From Triangularia verruculosa (lineage: Eukaryota > Ascomycota > Sordariomycetes > Sordariales > Podosporaceae): DNA of 64,000 nt. Positions 31,441-44,127 of this stretch are shown in pieces. How positions within the stretch are numbered: the first letter of the stretch is position 1; the number at the start of each line of letters is the position of its first letter. Under the pieces are notes generated by a model. The model had not been told where the DNA came from. It worked only from the letters and a program-made list of their open reading frames with translations, and did no database searches. The stretch spans positions 31,728-95,727 of the forward strand of contig MU864008.1 in assembly GCA_033296885.1 (NCBI GenBank), written 5' to 3'. Made by a program: the position numbers and the translations under genes.

Positions 31441-31934
31441 TTGTTCGTAAAGTTTATCTTTTTGTCCACCACCCGCCCAGTTAGGTATGAATTGGAAACA
31501 CACCTGTTTTTGTCAGTACCTGTACCTAGGTACCTTAGGTACGTACTCAAAACTCGTAGCAACAACATGAGCCAGATGCGTGAGGATCGTATCCTGGGTC
31601 TTGGCATTTCCCCTTGTCGCCACTGCCCAATCATACGGGCGAATGCACCCACATGTTCCTGACGATCCCCCACACCATGCATCCTCAACCCGACTGACAG
31701 AGGCCACACACCTGGCTCCTTCTTCATTCAGGAAGGCACGTGGGCTAATCGTGTAGGATTGCAATGTTACTGCTACGATTGTTTACTCGCTCAGTTCCCG
31801 CCAACGTGCATGAGCTGAGAGATGCACACGTGCTCGATCATAAGGTAGGCCAAGAGTGTCATAAATAATGACCTTCTCCAATCTCAACTGGCGATAGCTG
31901 AGAGCTTTCGCACATCAGGCGACCCGCTGGAGCA
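31441..31934. other. Intergenic region, promoter of the phytase-like gene
   Basis: No gene seen. A near-palindromic CAGTACCTGTACCTAGGTACCTTAGGTACG block lies at about 31514-31543, one of the strongest copies of the dispersed motif. Confidence 0.5.
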
Positions 31935-33616
31935 ATGGTTTTCTTCCACGCACTGGGCGCGCTCGCCTTATTCATTCGCCTTGTTCTGTCGAAACCTCAG
32001 CCGTCATCCCCAAACGTCTTCACGACGACTTGTCAAGGAAAGACATACAGCTATAACGAACTTGCGGGATTTGGATCCATCCCTTCCGATGCAAGAGACA
32101 AGTTCGGTGACACAATTAGCATCGGCTCTTCTGCAGCCGTGACTAACTGGAAGAAACGGTGCACCGGCAAAAACAAACAAACCTCCTATACCGGGACGCT
32201 CTATGGCCTCCCCGACAGAGGTTGGAACACCCAAGGGACACAAAACACCGTTCCTCGCGTTCACACGTTCGAGGTGACATTCACCCCAGCTCCCGCATCA
32301 CAGGCACCTCCCCTCCCACCAAATCTCCTCTTCAAGTACAAATCCACTATCCTCCTCACCTCCCCTAGCGGTGAACCCCTAACCGGCCTCGATCCCGACT
32401 CAGTCATCAATCTTCCCGGCTTCCCACCCCTCCCAGCTTCAACCTATCCTGGAGATGGCTTCGGCGGCCCAGGCCCAGGAGGTCAGCGTATCACCATCGA
32501 TGCTGAAGGCCTCGTCCTCAACTCTGACGGTACCTTTTGGATCAGCGATGAATACGGCCCATACATCTACCTCTTCTCATCCAGTGGCAAACTCCTAGAC
32601 GTGATTGCCCCACCTGACGCCATCCTCCCTCTAAGGAACGGAACAGTCAGCTTCAGCAGTGACAACGCCCCCATCTTCGACACTGGCAAGAGACCCAGCC
32701 CAACCAACCCCAGCCAGGGTCGGTCAAATAACCAGGGCTTCGAGGGCTTGACTGCCAGTCCCGATGGAAAGGAACTTTGGGTCATGCTACAGAGCGCCGG
32801 CCGTCTGGAAGGAGGTCAAAATGCTGCGACGAGGAGACATACCAGGTTACTAAAGTATGACATTGGAAAGGGCAAAGGGAAGGCACAGAAGAAAGTGCAG
32901 TACTCTGGGGAGTGGGTTGTGCCTTTGCCGACTTTTACCGACGGGCAAGGGAGGACGAGGGTTGCGGCTCAGAGCGAGATCAAGTACATCACCAACAAGC
33001 AGCTTCTGGTGTTGCCCAGGGATAGTGGAGTGGGGGCTTGCACGGATGATCCCACGAGCGTGTACAGGCACGTCGATGTCATCGATATTGGGAAGGCGAC
33101 AGACATCAGGGGGAAGAAGTACGATGCATTCAATGCCTCGATTGCCAGTACAGGTACGTCACCACATGACATTCGCTAAGATGGTTGATGCTGACGTGAG
33201 GGCAGATGGTGTCCTGAAGCCGGAAATCACACCGGCTACGGTTTGCCCCTGGATTGACTTCAACATCAATACCGAGCTTAATAAGTTTGGCCTGAGAAAT
33301 GGACTGCCAGAGTTACCGACAAAGAGCCTTTTGAACGAGAAATGGGAGAGCTTGATACTGCTTCCAGTGGACGATGGCAAGAAGGACGAATACTTCTTGA
33401 TTGCGATCTCTGACAATGACTTCATCACTCAAAATGGTAAGTCTTGCGGTTCAAGCTGTTCTAGCCAAAGACACCGTTGAGAGGCTAACACTACCAACAG
33501 GGTTTATCAACAATGGAAAGATTCCATACAAGGATGAAAGTGGCTGCAACTTAGACCAACAGGCCTTGGTGTTCCGGGTGACGTTACCAAAGGGGAGCAA
33601 GCCTCTGATTGGTTAA
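31935..33616 (+). CDS. Secreted esterase-like phytase-family protein
   Basis: Secreted protein of 521 residues in exons 31935-33153, 33206-33436 and 33501-33616 (introns 52 and 64 nt, both joining in phase 1). A signal peptide covers about residues 1-20 (ALGALALFIRLVLSKP). The rest matches the 'esterase-like activity of phytase' beta-propeller family: YTGTLYGLPDRGWNT, DAEGLVLNSDGTFWISDEYGPY, NNQGFEGLTASPDGKELWV and the final DNDFITQNGFINNG. Acidic residues in ISDEYGP and SDNDF may bind metal. The natural substrate is not established for the fungal members. It is often described as acting on phosphate esters, but this cannot be judged here. Confidence 0.85.
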
Positions 33617-34026
33617 GTACCTACAGCGTCTTGTAAGCACCTAGATGCAGTTGGATATGTAGCCCTGTTTGAACACGCTTCTCTGAAAAGTGGTTGTGAA
33701 GCATGTTGGTCTTCTTTTTCTGTGTCTTCGTCATCATGCAGAGCCCACGACGCGTAGATATCCACACTAAGTTCTGCAGCGAGCCCTATTTTGTCTACAT
33801 CGACAGGATACATCAGGGACTCTTAGCATGCATCAGTCAAATCGCAAGGTGGGTGACTTATGGAGCGTGATGGTGTAGAGGTACTGTGGGGTCTCCATCA
33901 CACTTGAAGACTCGGGCTTCGTTGCAATAACGGGCTTAAAATAGCGGGTTGATGATCAGGTAACCTGGTCTCATACCAACTATCATACTACAGTAACTAG
34001 CACTCTGAGACGAGGCCAGTGATTAC
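33617..34026. other. Intergenic region between convergent genes
   Basis: About 410 bases between the 3' ends of the phytase-like and MFS genes. No gene seen. Confidence 0.5.
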
Positions 34027-35956
34027 CTACAAAGTGTACTTGAACAATGGACTCTTGTCCCCCATCTCGGTAAGCGCCACATCGCCATGCTTGTCAACAA
34101 CCCCATCTGGCCCACCGTTCTCGGCGACATACCGCTCGCGCTTCTTGTTGATAGCCCGAAGAATGAAGAACATGGCGATTGCAGCAAGCATTCCGAGGCC
34201 AATGAAGAGAAGTGAGATGCCATAACCCAGACGATAATGCGGCTTCTCCCTTGCGAGATAGATGTTCGACCCAATAAGTCCACCCGTGTTGCCGAGGGCT
34301 GTTGGGAAAAGAAAAGCAGGGTTAGCTACCGCTGTGTCCTCAAAAGATACAAATGGGGGTTTTTAGCTTACAGATTTGCAGGGACATGGCGATGGCCCGC
34401 TTGTATGGCCCGGCGAGGTTGTTTGCAAGCCATGAGATGACGCCCGGGAAGGCTGGGAAGAATCCACAGCAGGCCAGAAAGCAGCCAGCATAGGTGACCT
34501 TGGCAAGACTGGCATTGTCGGAGGTGGTGATTGCGATGACAAAACCAGCAAGCGCCAGGACTAAAGAGCCTAGGATGAAGTAGCCGCGCTTCTTGAACTT
34601 GTCCGAGAAATGAGCAACGGCGATCGTGAGAATGCAGGCGGTCACATAGGGCGGAATGGTCATGAGCTGGGCCTGTCGCGCAGTGTATCCCTAGAAGTAG
34701 AACAAAAAGAAACGCATTAGAAAGCTTGCGGCATAGGTACCAGGTAGGCAGGAAGCAAACTTACAAGCGTCGAGATGATGGTAGGTAGGCCAAAGACGAG
34801 CCCGTAGGTGGACACAGAGATGCCCAAGTAGATGACAACGCTGAGGTACACCTGCCAGTCGAGGAACGCGTCCTTGATGTACTTGCGCTTGGACCCCTCC
34901 TCCGTCGATCCCATGCCAGACCTGTTGCCGTCATAGGCCAGCTTCACCTTGATATACCGTTTCTCTTCATCTGTCAACCACGACACGGATTCCGGTCCAT
35001 TGTAGATGGTGAAAAAGGCAGCTACGCCACCCACAACGGTAACAATGCCTTCGAGTATGAAGATCCACTGCCAGCCGCCAAGTCCGCCGATCCCGTCCAT
35101 CAACGTGATGGCGTAGGCGAGCAAGCCAGAGAATGCGCCCCTAAATTGATACCGGTTAGATACAATGCGAGACCGCAGCGAGAGCGCTTGTTCTTGTACT
35201 CACGCCAGAGATGCTGTGGCATAGAACAATGCCGTCCTGTACATGGCCTCGTGCCTTGTGTACCAGCTGGTGATGTAGTATGCGCAAGCCGGGAAGATGC
35301 CTGCTTCGGGGACTCCGAGGAAGAATCTCGCGGCAAGGAGCCCTTCGTAGTTGTGGACGATACCCATCAAGGTCATCACAATTCCCCACGAGATGGTGAT
35401 TGCGGGGACTAGGTATAAGAATCAGCTAGGAAATTCTTCAGGCCAGGAGATAACGGTAGGTACTCACTCCAAGTGCGGAAAGAGAGATACTTCAAGGCCA
35501 TATTCGCTGGAACCTCAAAGATGATGTAGGACACAAAGAAGATCGTCAGAGCCACGTTGTATTGCTCGCCGTTCATGTTGAGGTCTTCTTCCAGACCCGC
35601 GAGTCTTGCATTGCCTATGTTACCCCTTGGTGGAGTTTAGCCAACCGTGATTCACCAAGTGTGTTGGTGGCTGAGAAGGAAGGTAACTCACCGGTCGAGG
35701 TACGCGAGAAGGTACAGCACAGCAATCTGCAGAAGGGAAGGATATCAGTATCTTCCAGTGGGCTTGAATCACTTGGGCGCCAGCGGGATAAACTCACGAT
35801 GGGGATAAGGCGCATGTCCATTTTTCGCATGAGCTTGTTGTACTTCTCCCCAGAAAATTCCTCGAACAGGGCAGCGACGTCAGGCGGGAGGCCATCCTCG
35901 TTGGAAGACGGGGACGTCCGTTTTTCGTCTGTGTTTTTGCTCATAGTGTCCGACAT
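34027..35956 (-). CDS. MFS transporter, allantoate/anion permease (Dal5/ACS) type
   Basis: Plasma-membrane symporter of the anion:cation symporter family, which imports allantoate, ureidosuccinate, vitamins or other organic anions. Seven exons can be traced on the minus strand from the ATG at 35956 to the TAG at 34027. The cytoplasmic N-terminus is acidic and ends in YNKLMRKMDMRLIPI. The first helix with the family signature is split across introns (VLYLLAYLDRGNIGNARL). Other landmarks are NVALTIFFVSYIIFEVPANM, ARFFLGVPEAGIFPA, GWQWIFILEGI, and a C-terminal LLFIGLGMLAAIAMFF helix followed by a basic tail. About 12 membrane segments. Frames join at all six introns. Upstream sits a cluster of CreA-like sites, which suggests carbon repression. 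Confidence 0.88.
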
Positions 35957-37111
35957 GATGGAAATAGGTAATAACAGATCAAGATAAGGTACTTGAGTGT
36001 ATGGCTTTTCCAGCGGACGGTATTCGGGCACTCAAGAGGTTGCCGTCGCTGTCTCGACCGAAGGTGAACCCATGATGTCCATCGCTCAAACCAAGGGGCA
36101 ATAAGAGAGCTTTTATGCACCTGAATATTCAAGCCCTGGTTCTCGCGGTATCGCTGCCCTGGACACCGCCCGCCTGGTTGTCCAATGCGTGGACATCCCC
36201 GTAACGTCAATGCAACTATGAATCCATCGCTCAAGCACCAGACGTTGATCGTCCCCACGGTGAGAGCCAAATCCGGGGTAATGCGGGGTAATGCGGGGGA
36301 AATGCTGGGGAAGCTGTGGAGAACCTGGCAAGGAGCCACCGGAGATGTGCCAATTCCACCGGAAGCGGTGCTCTTCCGGCAGTCGGATCGGATCCATAAG
36401 GGAGAACAACGACGGCTAGGAGACGGTATTCTGGAACAGATATCGACATCCCTGTCTTAACAGCATTGGAAATGACGATGTCGTGTAATGTGCTCCAATC
36501 CGGCGCACCACGTTCCTAATTCGCTTCCGACATGGCTTTCTACTGTCCTTCATGACATCCTCCCAGGCGATATGCTAATAAGTGTAGCCGACTTTCTGTT
36601 CGACGACGGATTTTGGCATCAGAAATGCGAAGACTCTGGACAGTTGTTTGTCGACAGTATTAGTGTCAGTGGATACAGCATAGCGCAAAGCCGACAGCAG
36701 ATTGAGTAGGTGACTTGCGGCTGAGCTCGCCAGTGGGCTTGGCACTGATGATATCTCAGGGGATGCCTGGCAACGGTTTGTGGACCTATATGCGGTGAAT
36801 AATGTAAGTCAGAGAAAGCTGTGATAGCGAACGCCTTGCTAGTGAACGGACCAACTCAAAAGATGCTCCCGCCGTCGAGCAAAATATGAGGAAGGGCCAA
36901 AGGGTGGAAAAAAGGGCTGAACGATGGCCCTGGTTCAAGAGGGATACTCGGATATGGCGAGGTAGACAGTGCTGCAGGATTCTTGCGAAAATCACAGAAT
37001 GAGATATGGCCTCCACTCAAAAGCACCAAGTCAGGATCATTTGGATTGCTGCTGTCATTATCGGTCCATGACCTTTCAAGAGCACACGTTTGCAAAGTCA
37101 ACATTTCTTAT
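35957..37111. other. Intergenic region, promoter of the MFS gene
   Basis: About 1.15 kb. It contains the CreA-like site cluster (listed separately). The right half (36460-37111) is the 3' flank of the Zn2Cys6 gene, and I see no gene in it. Confidence 0.5.
36273..36310 (+). promoter_or_regulatory. Four phased CreA-type SYGGRG sites
   Basis: CCGGGG, GCGGGG, GCGGGG and CTGGGG start at 36273, 36283, 36293 and 36305. All match SYGGRG, the CreA/CRE-1 binding consensus, and three are spaced exactly 10 bases apart within GGGGTAATGC repeats. They lie about 320-355 bases upstream of the MFS start codon. Confidence 0.5.
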
Positions 37112-39450
37112 CTACCACAGCATATTATCCCATATTGCTACACTGTCATCACTGACGTCTAGTGAACCTTCAATACCCGATTCCCCCACAGATTTGCCCC
37201 ACATCGGAGAGAGCAGAGGGTCAGGGGTTGGCAGTGTTGGCGGTGTCGGTGCGGTAGTATCTGAGGTGCCGCTGCTGGGTTCGTCTGCCGTCAGTTCAGA
37301 GAAACGAGACATGCTATCGCAACTTCTGACATCCTCAAGCGTCCAGACGCAGACGGTATCCGGTGCGACGTTCATGTCCAAAACAAGACCATTCTCGTCC
37401 TTGAATCCTTCCTGGGCGAGCTGATGCGGTTGTTTGAGTCGGATACCATTAGTCCGTTGATCCCAGTTCAGGTTTGGAGTGTCCGATGCGGATGGGCTGG
37501 ACGTCGTCCACTGTATGCTCGGAGGATGCACAACTCCGGCGGCCCCGGTGACCACAGACGAGTATATCCCGGCGATGTGACCATCATTGCCCGGCGTTGG
37601 CTCAAAGCTCCGTGTATTTTGCATGTAGATCGGGTCTAGGTATGCAGAAGAGCCGAAACACTCGCTGGGAAGGCAGTGGATCGAATCGCGATCGACGAGC
37701 TCATTGTACAGCTCGGAAAGCGAGGTCGAAGAACGGCGCGCGAGTTCTGAATGGTGCTCTAGTTCACTTTGAGAGGCGGCGTTAAGCATTCGCGGCATGC
37801 AGATGGCCAGTATCAACTTTCTAAACAGCGTCCATCAGTGTGGTTCTTCGGTATTTGGACTTTTGAGGGTTTCTCACTGGTAGTAAATTTGCAGAGCATT
37901 CCGGTGTACAAGGATACAAGACAGTACAGTGTCGTCGCCTGATGGATCACTCGGACGCTGGAGAACTTCAGGCAAATTCGATCTCCAGAAATCGAGGTCC
38001 ACCAGTCCCGTCATCAAGCTGTCATTGTGGATTGTCAACCGAGTTCGGGCCCATGTTTCTAGCGTAGGTGACGAGAAATCCCTCGGATTCTCTGAATGGG
38101 ATGGGAACCCATCACCAATGCACATCACAAGCCGTATTAGTTGTAGAGAGAACATCGACAAGGCGGTTCTCTTTCCGAGTTCTTCGCCCGGAGAGAGCTC
38201 GCTTATGGCGCATCGCAGACCGACGTTGTAGTCCGCTAGCGTCAGCAAAGGCACGTCGGACTGGTCGAGCTGGAGTCTAGGAGCGCGCTGCTCCGAGAGG
38301 GCCAGCAGTCGATCCCGCAGGACACAACTCCACCAGCACCTCCTACGCAGGGTTTCTTGCCGCGCCGTCAGGTGCGCGTCCGGCTGGCGATGCAAGCACA
38401 AGTCGAACGCCAGGGAAAAGGCGAGGCCGGACCAGTGCCAACCATCTTTCTCCTCGCTCGAATCTCCTCGCCAAAACGACATGAGCAGTAGTGTCTGGAG
38501 TAAGACCATCTTGTCTCGCTCAGCATCGAGGGAGTATAAGGCATGGACCCTGTCAAATGCGACCCGGCGCGCGACTCTGCGCGATATGTATCCGGCTCTG
38601 CGTAAGACGCTCAGGGGAGCACAGGGTGTGGCGGCAAAGAGGACGGCTTGGAAGAGAATCAAACTGATATGGTAGCCATCAGTGTGATGAAAATGTTGGC
38701 TCTGTGGATCCCGATCCAAGTACGTCTCCCAGAATTCTTGTTCGTCGAGGAATGGCACGTGCGGATGGACGTAATCGAAGTAGCATTTGAGCAGATCATC
38801 AAGGAGGTCCTTTTTGGGAAATGTAAAGCATCCTTTCCGTTGAAGAAGGGAAATGTCCTCGTTCGAGACATGGGAGAGGTCGCAGTGGAGGTAGGACGGC
38901 AGATCCGGTAGGAGTGACGCAGGCTTGGGGGATGATGACGATACAGCCGGGGAATGAAGACGACCGCGATATCCATTCAGGATGTTGTCGTCCAATATGT
39001 TTATCGGTGATTGTCGATATGTGGGTGAATGATTCGAGGCATTGCTCGAACTACCGCTGAGAGGAGATCCTGTGGCGTCGGGTGCATGTTGGGTGGTTTC
39101 GTGTTGGCGCGGTTTGCGACCCCTGTTTCCGCCCTGCTCATTAGAATCTAGAAGATAGGTAAAGTTCATGACAGGCCTACCCACCTTCTATTCCGGACAA
39201 TGGTGCAGTCATCTTGGTCCAATTGGCAGTTGGTGCAAGGCGCTCCACGCTGGTACACATCGCATCTGACTTTCCTCCGCCTACACTCGCGACAGGCTAC
39301 TTTGGACCGCCGTCTGCTCGCTCGTTTTGGTTCTTCGCTGACTGGACTGGGCTCTTCGCTGCTGGCCATGGCGGCTTGCGGAGGTGGGTCAGGTTTTGGA
39401 GTTGCTTCAATGCCCATGGCTGCGCAGCTGGAATGGAGAACAGACTGCAT
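37112..39450 (-). CDS. Zn2Cys6 transcription factor, cutinase-factor/FarB-like
   Basis: Nuclear regulator of about 744 residues (733 if the ATG at 39417 is used). Exons 39450-39181, 39133-37878 and 37820-37112. The 47-nt first intron uses the donor GTAGGC, which keeps the frame. The zinc cluster ACRECRRRKVRC...CTNCQLDQDDC fits C-x2-C-x6-C...C-x2-C-x6-C and is preceded by a basic RRRSKV stretch. The middle region carries the fungal-TF domain of the cutinase transcription factor 1/FarA-FarB group: LPSYLHCDLSHVSNEDISLL, YFDYVHPHVPFLDEQEFW and LFQAVLFAATPC. Related factors control cutinase and fatty-acid catabolism genes. The target here is unknown. It is divergent from a second Zn2Cys6 gene. Confidence 0.85.
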
Positions 39451-39796
39451 TGGTTGAGGATTCGTGACAAAACTGCGAAACAGGCCAATCCACATAAAAG
39501 CAAGCACCCAGGTACAATATCTACTGTTCTCTCTCCCATCAACTGTCGTCCTGTCACTTGCAAACTTGCAACATGATGTCCTTTGGTCAACGGCTTCCAC
39601 CGGAGGCGCCAGTCATCCGGCCAAGCGGCGCCAACTCCGCAGCTCAACACCTCCAAAATCCCCTGCAGGAGCGGGGAATGCGGGGAACCTGCGCTTGACA
39701 ATCAGCGTAAAGACCAAATGCCGAACAAGCATCCGGTGTGCGTACATCTTTCCATCCGGTGGAATTTCCACTCCTCTTCATGCTTCCACCGTAGAG
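39451..39796. promoter_or_regulatory. Divergent promoter between two Zn2Cys6 genes
   Basis: About 350 bases shared by two regulator genes transcribed away from each other. Two GCGGGG (SYGGRG) sites occur 10 bases apart at about 39671-39686, like those before the MFS gene. Confidence 0.4.
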
Positions 39797-42222
39797 ATGA
39801 CCTCGACGTCTTCCGGTGGTGTGTCACTCGGTAGAGTCTCCACAGCGTGCGCACGCTGCCGCCGGCAGAAGCTGAAGGTAAGCACCCGCACATCGTTACC
39901 AGATGTCTGGGACATGAGCAGCAGAGGTTAACCATGTGTACAGTGCGATGTCACCAAACCATGTACCATGTGCGTCCGCTCCGGCGTGGAGTGCCAGCCT
40001 CGGCCGTTGCCCGAATCGACGCCAAGACGGCGCAAGGCCAGCAGTGACGCTGGTAATGACGGGGACGGCATCACCAGGGTGGCCCGGAGGGCCCGGACTA
40101 CCTCCTCCGGACCGGAGACAGCGAGCCGATCGATCGGTTCGGCCCAGACACCGCCGGAAGACGCTTCTCCCTTGACCCGACAGGTGGCCGGCTCGATTGA
40201 GACGCAGCAGTTCGGCGCCAACAGGTCAACGATATCTCTCGCCATGAACATGTACGAGAACTTTGGGACGCACGCACCTACGAAAACCTCGACTATTCCC
40301 GGGGATGCCGCATCAGGCTCACCGAGCGGCCCGGTATGGGAATTGCAGACCATGCAAATGCCAGCTCCGTCGGTGATGGAGAAGTTGATAGACGTGTATT
40401 TTGACAGGCTCCATTGGTTCATCTGGATCTTCCACAGACCGTCCTTCATGACCCAGGCGCGGGACATCATATCGGCTCCGGCTTGGCGGCGGGAGGACAT
40501 GAGCAAGATCCTGGTCACCCTGACTGTGGCCGCCCTCGGCCTGAAAAGCGCCATCCAGAACACGTCGCCGCAGGGCCTGCAGTTTCTCGCGTCTGTCTCG
40601 CCTGACCCGCAGCGGCTAGTAAACCAAATGATCGGAGAGGTCCGGTTGCATTTGCTGGACCTGCTCGACGACAGCTGCATCGAGACTGTTCAGGTGACTG
40701 TACTCCTGGGCGCATACTACATCTTCCATGGCTCGCCGAGCCTGGCGTGGGCCATGATTGGTATGTCGGTCAGGGCCTCCTACGCTCTGGCATTGCATTG
40801 CGAGCTGGACTCGGACGATGAGATCACCACGCAGATTCGCCGCCGGTGCTGGAACCACGTCACTGTTGCCGACACATTTGCCTCACAAATCTATGGCAGA
40901 CCGGCGTCGCTGGATCCAGCCTTCTCCGACTTGTTGCCGCTTGCGAACATGGAGGATGATCCAGCCATTGATGTTACCTCCGGTGAGCACGGAATTCAGA
41001 ACGGGGTTGGCGGTGGTGCGGTTTCTGTTTTGACGTTTCACTGGCTCAAGTACAAAGTGTACGAGATCATTAGAAAGACAATCTCTACCTTCAGGCTGCT
41101 GCAGTTAAACAGTCCCATGACGGCGGAGGACCTGAACTCCCTGATAGATGCCGTGCAACGTGTCGATGCGCAGCTGGCTGAGTGGCGGAAAACGCTTCCG
41201 CCACCCCTCGACAGCGGCAGCGTGCTGGGCGATCATGGTTCTCCAGGATTAACCTTCCCGGGGCTTCTTGAGGACGATGGAAAGGATCACACCGCATCTC
41301 CGCTCCAGCGTCTCAAACTGCAGGCATGGGTATTGCAAATCACCTACGATGCCGCCCTCATACTCGCACATCGACCGCTACTAGAACACAGGCTGTCGTC
41401 CGAATACCGCCAAGGAATATCCAAGAGTTCGGTAGACTTCATATCCAGATCGTTCGATGTCTCGATCAAAGCGGCGCTGCGCATATCCCAGACACCAGTG
41501 ATGCAGTTTGAGCACGAGTTCAGCCTGGCCTTCATATTCGTCCATCTCTTCACGGCTGGAGTCATACTTTGTATCCCCCCAACTAGCCACCCATACAGCA
41601 ATACGGCCCACGAAGCGAAGGCCGGCGTGTTTAGGATCATCCGGGCAGCCAAGGCGCTCAGCGCACGCAGTCAAATCGCGCGGCACGCCGAGCAGCTCCT
41701 CAGCGATCTCTTGAAACTTAGTCTGCACCGCGAAGTTGACATGGTCTTCAAAGACGATCGAAAAACGCACCACGGGCAAGGGACAGATCAGCCCCCACCT
41801 GAGCTGCCATCTATTGCCAACAACACATGTGAGTCCGGGATGCCGGCGTCTGAGAGGCAGCAAAATCTGCCGGACAACGATTTTAGCCAAAACCAGTACA
41901 GAGAAACTATACTTCAAGTTCCGCCGACCTCCAACTCGGAGACGTCGCTTTCGTCACTCCAACAAGACTACGACCAACAGGGGAGTTTCGCTGATGAGTG
42001 GGCGGCGCCGTACCCAGTGTTTAACCTCGGGAACGCCGCTGGCCCCAACATCCAATCTTTGGATTTGCCGCTGGATGAAGCTTTCGGCGCTTTCGGTCAA
42101 GGTATAGCCAAATGTTTCGTTTTGTCGCATTTCGAGCTTTGCTAACTTGATGCTTAGTCATGTTTAATCTGATGCCAGACGATCCCTTGAATAATTGGGG
42201 CTGGGGAAGAGGGTCGATATAA
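39797..42222 (+). CDS. Zn2Cys6 transcription factor with fungal-TF domain
   Basis: Regulator of 767 residues. Exons 39797-39877, 39944-42101 and 42158-42222. The short first exon codes MTSTSSGG...ACARCRRQKLK, and the zinc cluster is completed in exon 2 (CDVTKPCTMCVRSGVEC): C-x2-C-x6-C-x5-C-x2-C-x6-C. A basic PRRRKAS follows. Residues about 160-520 are the fungal-specific TF domain (LIDVYFDRLHWFIWIFHRPS, LLGAYYIFHGSPSLAWAMIG, HCELDSDDEITTQIRRRCWN). The last exon gives a short Asp/Trp-rich tail. It lacks a marker that would tie it to a known pathway. Confidence 0.85.
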
Positions 42223-42682
42223 GTACCTAGGATACTGCTCGGAGATAAACCATCAACCTTGGCCGGCTACATCGGAGGGCGGCTTGCAAAGTCTTTGCCC
42301 TCGAGCATCGGAACCAGACATTGCAACTTCGGGGTCGCTATGCTACCTAAGTTACCTACCCATGAGAAGTCGCCTGGCCCTGACTCAAACCATTTCCAGC
42401 AACTTGGAGTCAGCGGCTAGTTGTTTACCACATGCAACCTCTTGCCGGCAGGCATGTCTCCAGCTGCATCTGCTCGGCTGCCAACGACTCACAGTCCATC
42501 AAGGTTCTCATTCGCAGTTGCAGAGACTCCACATTTGGTTAGCGCGCAAAAGATGCAGACATATCGGCTCTCGGCCAGTCCGCAAGGTTCTCATGGAGCT
42601 GATAATACTTGCTGCATCATCCATCCGCGTGAACCGGCGAGATGTCCATCTTTGCGGTTTGCTACCTATCTGTTTATGCGCA
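42223..42682. other. Intergenic region, no gene seen
   Basis: About 460 bases between same-strand genes. It starts with a GTACCTAGG motif copy just after the regulator's stop codon. Confidence 0.45.
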
Positions 42683-44127
42683 ATGTGGACAAATTTCTGT
42701 CTTTTCATCGCCACTACGTGGCTCCTTGGGCTGGGGGCGTTTGCTGGCAGCCAAGCTGCAGAACAGCAGTCCCAAGTAGAGGCAGGTCACAATCAGGGAA
42801 TGCCAACTCAGACATTTACCACATGATCTAACTACAGACTTCAGAGATATTCCCCCATTTTTGAAGTCCACCAGGCCATCCTTACCGTGAACGAAAACGC
42901 ATCGTTGCCCATCAGACCAGTCACAGAGCGACATCTCGAGGAAAATGAGGGCCTCTTTCAGCGCATGAGCAGGAAACATGGTCGTTGGAACGAGCATCAT
43001 CCACGATATCGTCTCCTCGAAGCTCTGCGCGGGTTCTCCAGCTACGCTGAGCTGCAGCGGGCCGACCTCGACCGCCTCAAGGGGCTGTACAGCCGCGCAT
43101 CCAAGAAGCAAAAGGCGCTTCTCGAGCGAGAGGTTGCATACAGCAAGAGATTCGCCAATGTCGATGACCTCATATTAAAGAATCAAGAGCTTTGTGATGC
43201 GATTGTCAACCACGGACTCGCATTTTACCAAGTTGACCAAGCTGAGCTTGACCAACACATCAAGGAGGGGACGGCGGCCGGACGATCGGCCGACAAAGTG
43301 AGCGTCTCCCAAGCGCTGAAGCATCTTGTTCGTGACTGGTCTGCTGAGGGGGTGAATGAAAGAGGCGCAGCATTTCCATGCATCTTGAAGGCCCTGTCAG
43401 ATATTGCATCCTTGGGCGCTGACCAAGGCAGGCCCCTGAGAATTGCTTTGCCCGGCGCTGGCCTGGGACGGCTAGGGCATGAAGTCGCGAAATTACCACG
43501 TAATGGCAAACCCCATCCGATTTTCCATTTGCGTGATGCTGATCTAGAAATACATTCACAGGCTTCGAGGTGACCAACAATGAATGGTCAATGTACCAAA
43601 ACCTCGTCTACCGCTTTCTTGAAAACAGCTCCTCCAGCAGCCTGTACCCATTCATCGACTCGTGGTCCCATCACAGAACAGGATCTAACATGCTTCGCGC
43701 CGTCACCTTCCCTGACGTCCCCCCCAACCCGAGGGCCGTTGTCCTAGTAGAGGGCGACTTCACAACCGTATTTTCGGACAGCACAGCCCGCTTTGACGTT
43801 GTGGTAACGCATTTCTTCATCGACACGGCGCGCAACATCATGACTTACTTTGACACAATATCTCGTATCCTCAAGCCTGGGGGTTATTGGATCAACTTTG
43901 GCCCTCTGCTCTACGGGACCGCGCCGTTCATTCAGCTCTCTCTGGAGGATATTGTGACGGTGGCTGAAGTGATGGGATTTGAGTTTCTGGACGTGCCAGA
44001 GGGCTGCGGTGCCGTGTGGCTGCCGGGGAAGAAGGTGTGGGGGATGGAGGCTGGTTATGGCTTTGACTATCGGGCTCTGACGAAGAATGCGTATGATGCA
44101 CAGTTCTGGGTTGCGAGGCGGGCGTAA
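42683..44127 (+). CDS. N2227-family (carnosine N-methyltransferase-like) protein with N-terminal signal sequence
   Basis: SAM-dependent methyltransferase of the N2227/carnosine N-methyltransferase family, 437 residues. Exons 42683-42775, 42845-43499 and 43562-44127. The SAM-binding strand is RIALPGAGLGRLGHE. EVTNNEWSMYQN matches the family's G-N-E-x-S motif, and FDVVVTHFFIDTARNI followed by LKPGGYWINFGPLLY matches the catalytic region. Exon 1 is an inference: it codes MWTNFCLFIATTWLLGLGAF..., a clear hydrophobic leader, and joins in phase 0 through a 69-nt intron with a CTAAC branch site. Without it the first ATG is internal, at 42965. A leader would place this normally cytosolic enzyme in the secretory pathway. 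The substrate is unknown, probably not carnosine in a fungus. Confidence 0.8.
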
